Below are positions 61,007-64,000 of a DNA stretch of 64,000 nucleotides, piece by piece. Made by a program: the position numbers and the translations under genes. Source of the stretch: UBA3700 sp963592135 (GTDB lineage: Bacteria > Bacillota > Clostridia > Christensenellales > UBA3700); assembly GCA_963592135.1 (NCBI GenBank), contig CAVAVP010000035.1:1-64000 (forward strand). Reading direction: 5' to 3'. The notes beneath the pieces are model-generated. The model was not told where the DNA came from and ran no database searches. It worked only from the letters and a program-made list of their open reading frames with translations. Within the stretch, counting starts at the first letter, position 1. Each line of letters begins with the position of its first letter.

Positions 61007-62443
61007 ATGTTACAAAGAACTGTAAATAATAAGTATTTAATAGACAATAGTGTGATAGAAAAGATTTCCAAATTTTTCTATACAGATTATTTTTATTTAT
61101 TAGTTGTAGCAATTATTGTAACATGCTGGGCAACCTATCAAACAATCTTAGGATTTGCATTAATAATTTTAATATCAGCCTTTATTTTGGTAATACAAAG
61201 AGATGTTCAGCCTGTTTTAACACTCGTTGTTATGGCAACTGCTGTTATGTCAAAAGTTCCAAGTAATATATTTGCAACATGCTTTTTATTAGTTCCAATA
61301 GTTCTTGCAGTTCCATTTCATATTTATTATTACAAGTTGGAAAACTTTAGTATTGGTAAATGTTTTTTGGCTTTTACTTTTTTACTTATAGCATTTTTAA
61401 TAAGTGGAATCGGCTGTAGATTTGAAAGCAGTGGCTTTGGAAGATGGGTTGGAACATTTTTAATAGTTTTAGTTCCATTTGGGTTTTATTTAATTACAAT
61501 AAACTTTGCCTCAAATAGAGAAAATAGTGCAGAAAATTTAGCTAAAAGTTTTGTATATTTTGGTCTATTAATAGTACTTGAAATTTTTGTATATTACGTG
61601 TTTAACGTGAAACCAAAGGATGCGGGTATTATTCATTTAGGATGGGCAATTTCAAATAGTATAGCGCTGGTTTTGCTACTTGTTTATCCATTTGGATTTT
61701 ATCTTTATTTAAAAACACAAGGTTATAAATCTTATGTATATCTAGCCTTAGGATTAATTGAGTATATAGGAATACTTGCAACCACCTCGCGCGGCGCTAC
61801 TATATTTGGTAGTATAGAACTAATGGCAACGGTTATAGGAACACTTGTGCTTGCTAAAGGTAAAAAGAAAAAAGAATATTTATATATAAGTTTAGGGTTA
61901 CTTCTTTGCGGCATATTAGCAGCAATTATTGGAAGATCGTATTTAGTTAAGATATATAACATAATTTTCCACGACGGCCTTAGAGATAGTGGAAGATTTG
62001 AACTTTATAGAGAGGCAATTTCTTGTTTTTTTGAGTGTCCAATAGTAGGGGCTGGGATTGACTATATAGGTAATACCGCAAAATTAAATAATGCAAGTGG
62101 AATATATATGTTCCATGATACAATTTTGCAAATTGCGGCATGTCTAGGAGGAGTTGGCCTTCTTGCATACCTTTATTTCTATTTTATAAGATTTGAAATT
62201 TTACTTGAGAAGTGGGATTTATTCAATTACTATATTTTTATGATTTGTATAGGTTTTGAAGGCTACTCTTTATTAGATACGGGTACAATTGAGGGTGTTC
62301 CTTGTGGTATAATGGTAGCAATAGTAATTGCAATTGCAGAGATAAATACTAATCAAGATCAACTAATGGCATATAATAAACTAAGAAAACAAATAAGGAA
62401 AATAAAATTAAATAAAACGAAAACTCAAAAAGTGGAGGGGTAG
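61007..62443 (+). CDS. O-antigen ligase/polymerase (Wzy/WaaL) family membrane protein
   Basis: A 478-residue polytopic protein with about 11-12 helices. The O-antigen ligase/polymerase family signature is visible in TTSRGATIFGS (about 262-272) and, after an extracellular loop, GRFELYREAISCFFECPIVG (about 329-348) and YMFHDTILQIAACLGGVG with the conserved His. It joins or polymerises lipid-linked glycan units on the outer face of the membrane. In a Gram-positive it more likely polymerises capsule or attaches wall polysaccharide than builds LPS. The Wzz-like gene follows after 3 bp. Confidence 0.82.
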   Translation: MLQRTVNNKYLIDNSVIEKISKFFYTDYFYLLVVAIIVTCWATYQTILGFALIILISAFILVIQRDVQPVLTLVVMATAVMSKVPSNIFATCFLLVPIVLAVPFHIYYYKLENFSIGKCFLAFTFLLIAFLISGIGCRFESSGFGRWVGTFLIVLVPFGFYLITINFASNRENSAENLAKSFVYFGLLIVLEIFVYYVFNVKPKDAGIIHLGWAISNSIALVLLLVYPFGFYLYLKTQGYKSYVYLALGLIEYIGILATTSRGATIFGSIELMATVIGTLVLAKGKKKKEYLYISLGLLLCGILAAIIGRSYLVKIYNIIFHDGLRDSGRFELYREAISCFFECPIVGAGIDYIGNTAKLNNASGIYMFHDTILQIAACLGGVGLLAYLYFYFIRFEILLEKWDLFNYYIFMICIGFEGYSLLDTGTIEGVPCGIMVAIVIAIAEINTNQDQLMAYNKLRKQIRKIKLNKTKTQKVEG

Positions 62444-62446
62444 AAA

Positions 62447-63787
62447 ATGGACGAAAATATGGAGATGCAAGAGGGTATAACATTCAGTGAAATATTTACT
62501 TTAATGAAAAAAGGTTGGCAAAGAATTTTAATTTATGTTTTAGTTGCCGTCATTTTAAGCACAGCGCTACTTGTAGGTTTGAGAGCTACAATTTCTAGTG
62601 TTGAATATGCAACAAAAGTTACATTTACAACAACTAGTATAAAAGAAAAAGAAAATTGGATTCCTTCAAAGAATATAGATTCGATTGTTAAATCAGATGC
62701 CGTAATAAATGCCGCACTTGTAAAGTGTGGTTTTACTGATGAGGAAATTGTTAAATTACAAGAAAAAGGTTTTAAATCGTCCGTTTCTACATATGTCGAA
62801 GAATCAATGACAGATGCAAACAAAAACTCTTATCCAAGTGTTGTTAGAATTAGCGTTAAAAGAAAGGGAAGCTATGGACTTTCAAAGTCTCAATATAACT
62901 CAATTGTTGAAGCATTAACTGATGTTGCTTTAAGTACAATTAAATCAAAATATGTGATTGAAGTTACTATGGGAGATATTGAACTAAACTTTAATGAGAT
63001 GAATTATTTACAAGCTTATGAAACATTAAGAGATTCTATTAGTGAATACAAGACCTACTTAAATAATTGTGATTCAGAACTTTTAGCTTTTAAATCAACA
63101 GAATCAAAAGAAAGCGTGGCCGAGCTTAAAGCTAAGGTAAGTTCGCTTGAAAATCAACTAAGTGTGATTGAAAGTTATTTAGTTAATAAAAGAGTTGCAA
63201 ATAGTAAGACAAATGTTTCTATCTCAGAACTTAATTATGTAAAATTAAAAGTTGCAAACTTAACTCAAGAAAAGAATCTATTAAGCACTAGAATTACAGA
63301 GACTGCAGCTTTGCTGGAAAAAGTAAAACCTGAAATAAACAATTACGCATCAGGCGAAGTAAATATTAGTAATAGTAACTATTATGAATACTTAGACACA
63401 TATAATAAATTACAAGATGAATATAAAGAGATAAATCTTGAACTTGTAACGTGGACAAATATGGATACAGCATATTCAACATCAACAGATAGTTCAGATG
63501 AAGCAAATACTTTAATACAAGGTTTATTCAATGAAGTTGTAGAAAAGTATAAGAAATCTTTAACAAGCCTAAAATCTACGGTTCAAGAATATAATGAAAC
63601 ATCGCTATTAAATTCTGCGTTTTATGAAAGTGATTCTGTATCAACAGTGATGGGTGATGAAATAAGTGTAATTTTAATACTTGCAGTAGATGTAGTAGTT
63701 ATTGTTGTTATGCTCGTAATTGCTCTTGCTGTTACTAGAAAACAAGAAAAATCAAAAGAAAATAAAGAAAATACAGAGGGAAAATAA
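62447..63787 (+). CDS. Wzz-type polysaccharide chain-length / copolymerase protein
   Basis: A 446-residue protein with one helix near 25-48 (ILIYVLVAVILSTALLVGL) and one near 405-428 (VILILAVDVVVIVVMLVIA), enclosing a largely helical extracellular region with coiled-coil character (SVAELKAKVSSLENQLSVIE). This is the layout of Wzz/CapA copolymerases that set polymer length with a Wzy polymerase. A tyrosine kinase domain is absent. GGAGGGG precedes the ATG. The next gene overlaps the stop by one base. Confidence 0.85.
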   Translation: MDENMEMQEGITFSEIFTLMKKGWQRILIYVLVAVILSTALLVGLRATISSVEYATKVTFTTTSIKEKENWIPSKNIDSIVKSDAVINAALVKCGFTDEEIVKLQEKGFKSSVSTYVEESMTDANKNSYPSVVRISVKRKGSYGLSKSQYNSIVEALTDVALSTIKSKYVIEVTMGDIELNFNEMNYLQAYETLRDSISEYKTYLNNCDSELLAFKSTESKESVAELKAKVSSLENQLSVIESYLVNKRVANSKTNVSISELNYVKLKVANLTQEKNLLSTRITETAALLEKVKPEINNYASGEVNISNSNYYEYLDTYNKLQDEYKEINLELVTWTNMDTAYSTSTDSSDEANTLIQGLFNEVVEKYKKSLTSLKSTVQEYNETSLLNSAFYESDSVSTVMGDEISVILILAVDVVVIVVMLVIALAVTRKQEKSKENKENTEGK

Positions 63788-64000
63788 TGAAACAAGCTTT
63801 AATAAGCGAGTATTTAGGTGTTGATTTAACTAAAGAAGACTTAGCTTTAGGTTATAATTTAACAGACCTTGATGATTGCGAAAAAGTAATGAAGCTTATA
63901 AGGACATCAATTATAAGGAAACATATTCAAAATGGTGTTATCTTTAAAGATTTTGAAGATGTTTATATAGATAAGGATGTAGTTATTGGTAAAGGTACAA
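63787..64000 (+). CDS. GlmU-like acetyltransferase domain protein, cut by the window edge
   Basis: The first 71 residues are visible. After LTKEDLALGYNLTDLDDC and KVMKLIRTSIIRKHIQNGV, the sequence enters DVYIDKDVVIGKGT. This matches the join in GlmU between the helical linker and the left-handed beta-helix that acetylates glucosamine 1-phosphate. The uridyltransferase domain of GlmU is not present ahead of it, so this may be a stand-alone acetyltransferase. It overlaps the Wzz gene stop and continues beyond position 64000. Confidence 0.7.
   Translation, partial: MKQALISEYLGVDLTKEDLALGYNLTDLDDCEKVMKLIRTSIIRKHIQNGVIFKDFEDVYIDKDVVIGKGT

Noticed and set aside
1..64000. CRISPR arrays, prophage or transposase genes
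   Set aside because: No regularly spaced repeats of suitable length, integrase, transposase or phage structural genes were seen.

Overview
The window is AT-rich, densely coded DNA from a low-GC Gram-positive, most likely an uncultured anaerobic gut Clostridia-type Firmicute. Supporting signs are AGGAGG-like ribosome sites, TTGACA/TATAAT promoters, A/T-flanked hairpin terminators, an iron-sulfur L-serine dehydratase, PyrR-type pyrimidine control, ECF transporter S components, several glycosidases and three large signal-anchored surface proteins. There is no rRNA, prophage, intact transposon or CRISPR array, so the taxonomic placement is an inference.

Layout. 1-5.8 kb: tRNA-Gly, YdeI-family protein, serine dehydratase, shikimate-kinase-like protein, YhhN membrane enzyme and PutP. 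5.9-9.6 kb: GH3 glycosidase, flavodoxin-like protein and the first uracil phosphoribosyltransferase. 9.7-12.4 kb: amino-acid ABC importer whose binding protein is circularly permuted, preceded by ARG-box-like palindromes. 12.4-13.7 kb: decayed ATPase gene. 13.7-17.4 kb: minus-strand pyrR-uraA-DUF523 pyrimidine cluster behind an attenuator, next to a second, divergent Upp. 17.4-23.6 kb: MBL/beta-CASP RNase, transketolase, dUTPase, and a GH27 alpha-galactosidase with an inserted domain. 23.6-31 kb: structured leader RNA before a DUF4430 lipoprotein and ECF S component, an acidic membrane-anchored protein, a NahK-like kinase with GalE, and a polytopic nucleotide-sugar dehydratase. 31-35 kb: surface protein and archaeal-type phosphoglycerate mutase on the minus strand. 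35-40.4 kb: GH2-glpK-GPH symporter operon. 40.4-47.5 kb: DegV, a small membrane protein, gene relics, a MacB-like ABC exporter and a compact AlaRS. 47.7-53 kb: 1459-residue repeat surface protein and a PfkB kinase. 53-60 kb: ATPase relic, then metG-tatD-radical SAM-ksgA and an exonuclease-MTA/SAH nucleosidase pair. 60-64 kb: QueT behind a possible pseudoknot leader, then the start of a polysaccharide locus (ligase/polymerase, Wzz-like, GlmU-like).

Themes. Sugar use (GH3, GH27, GH2, GPH symporter, GlpK, NahK-like kinase, GalE) feeds glycolysis and the pentose pathway (ApgM, transketolase) and envelope glycans. Pyrimidine salvage is unusually rich: two Upps, UraA, PyrR and a DUF523 protein resembling thiouracil desulfurase. 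At least three ATPase genes of the AAA/DUF4143 and ATPase_2/DUF234 types are in decay. The observations most worth follow-up are the permuted binding protein, the two leader RNAs, the DUF523 pyrimidine cluster, and the GH2-glycerol kinase operon, which may use galactosylglycerol.
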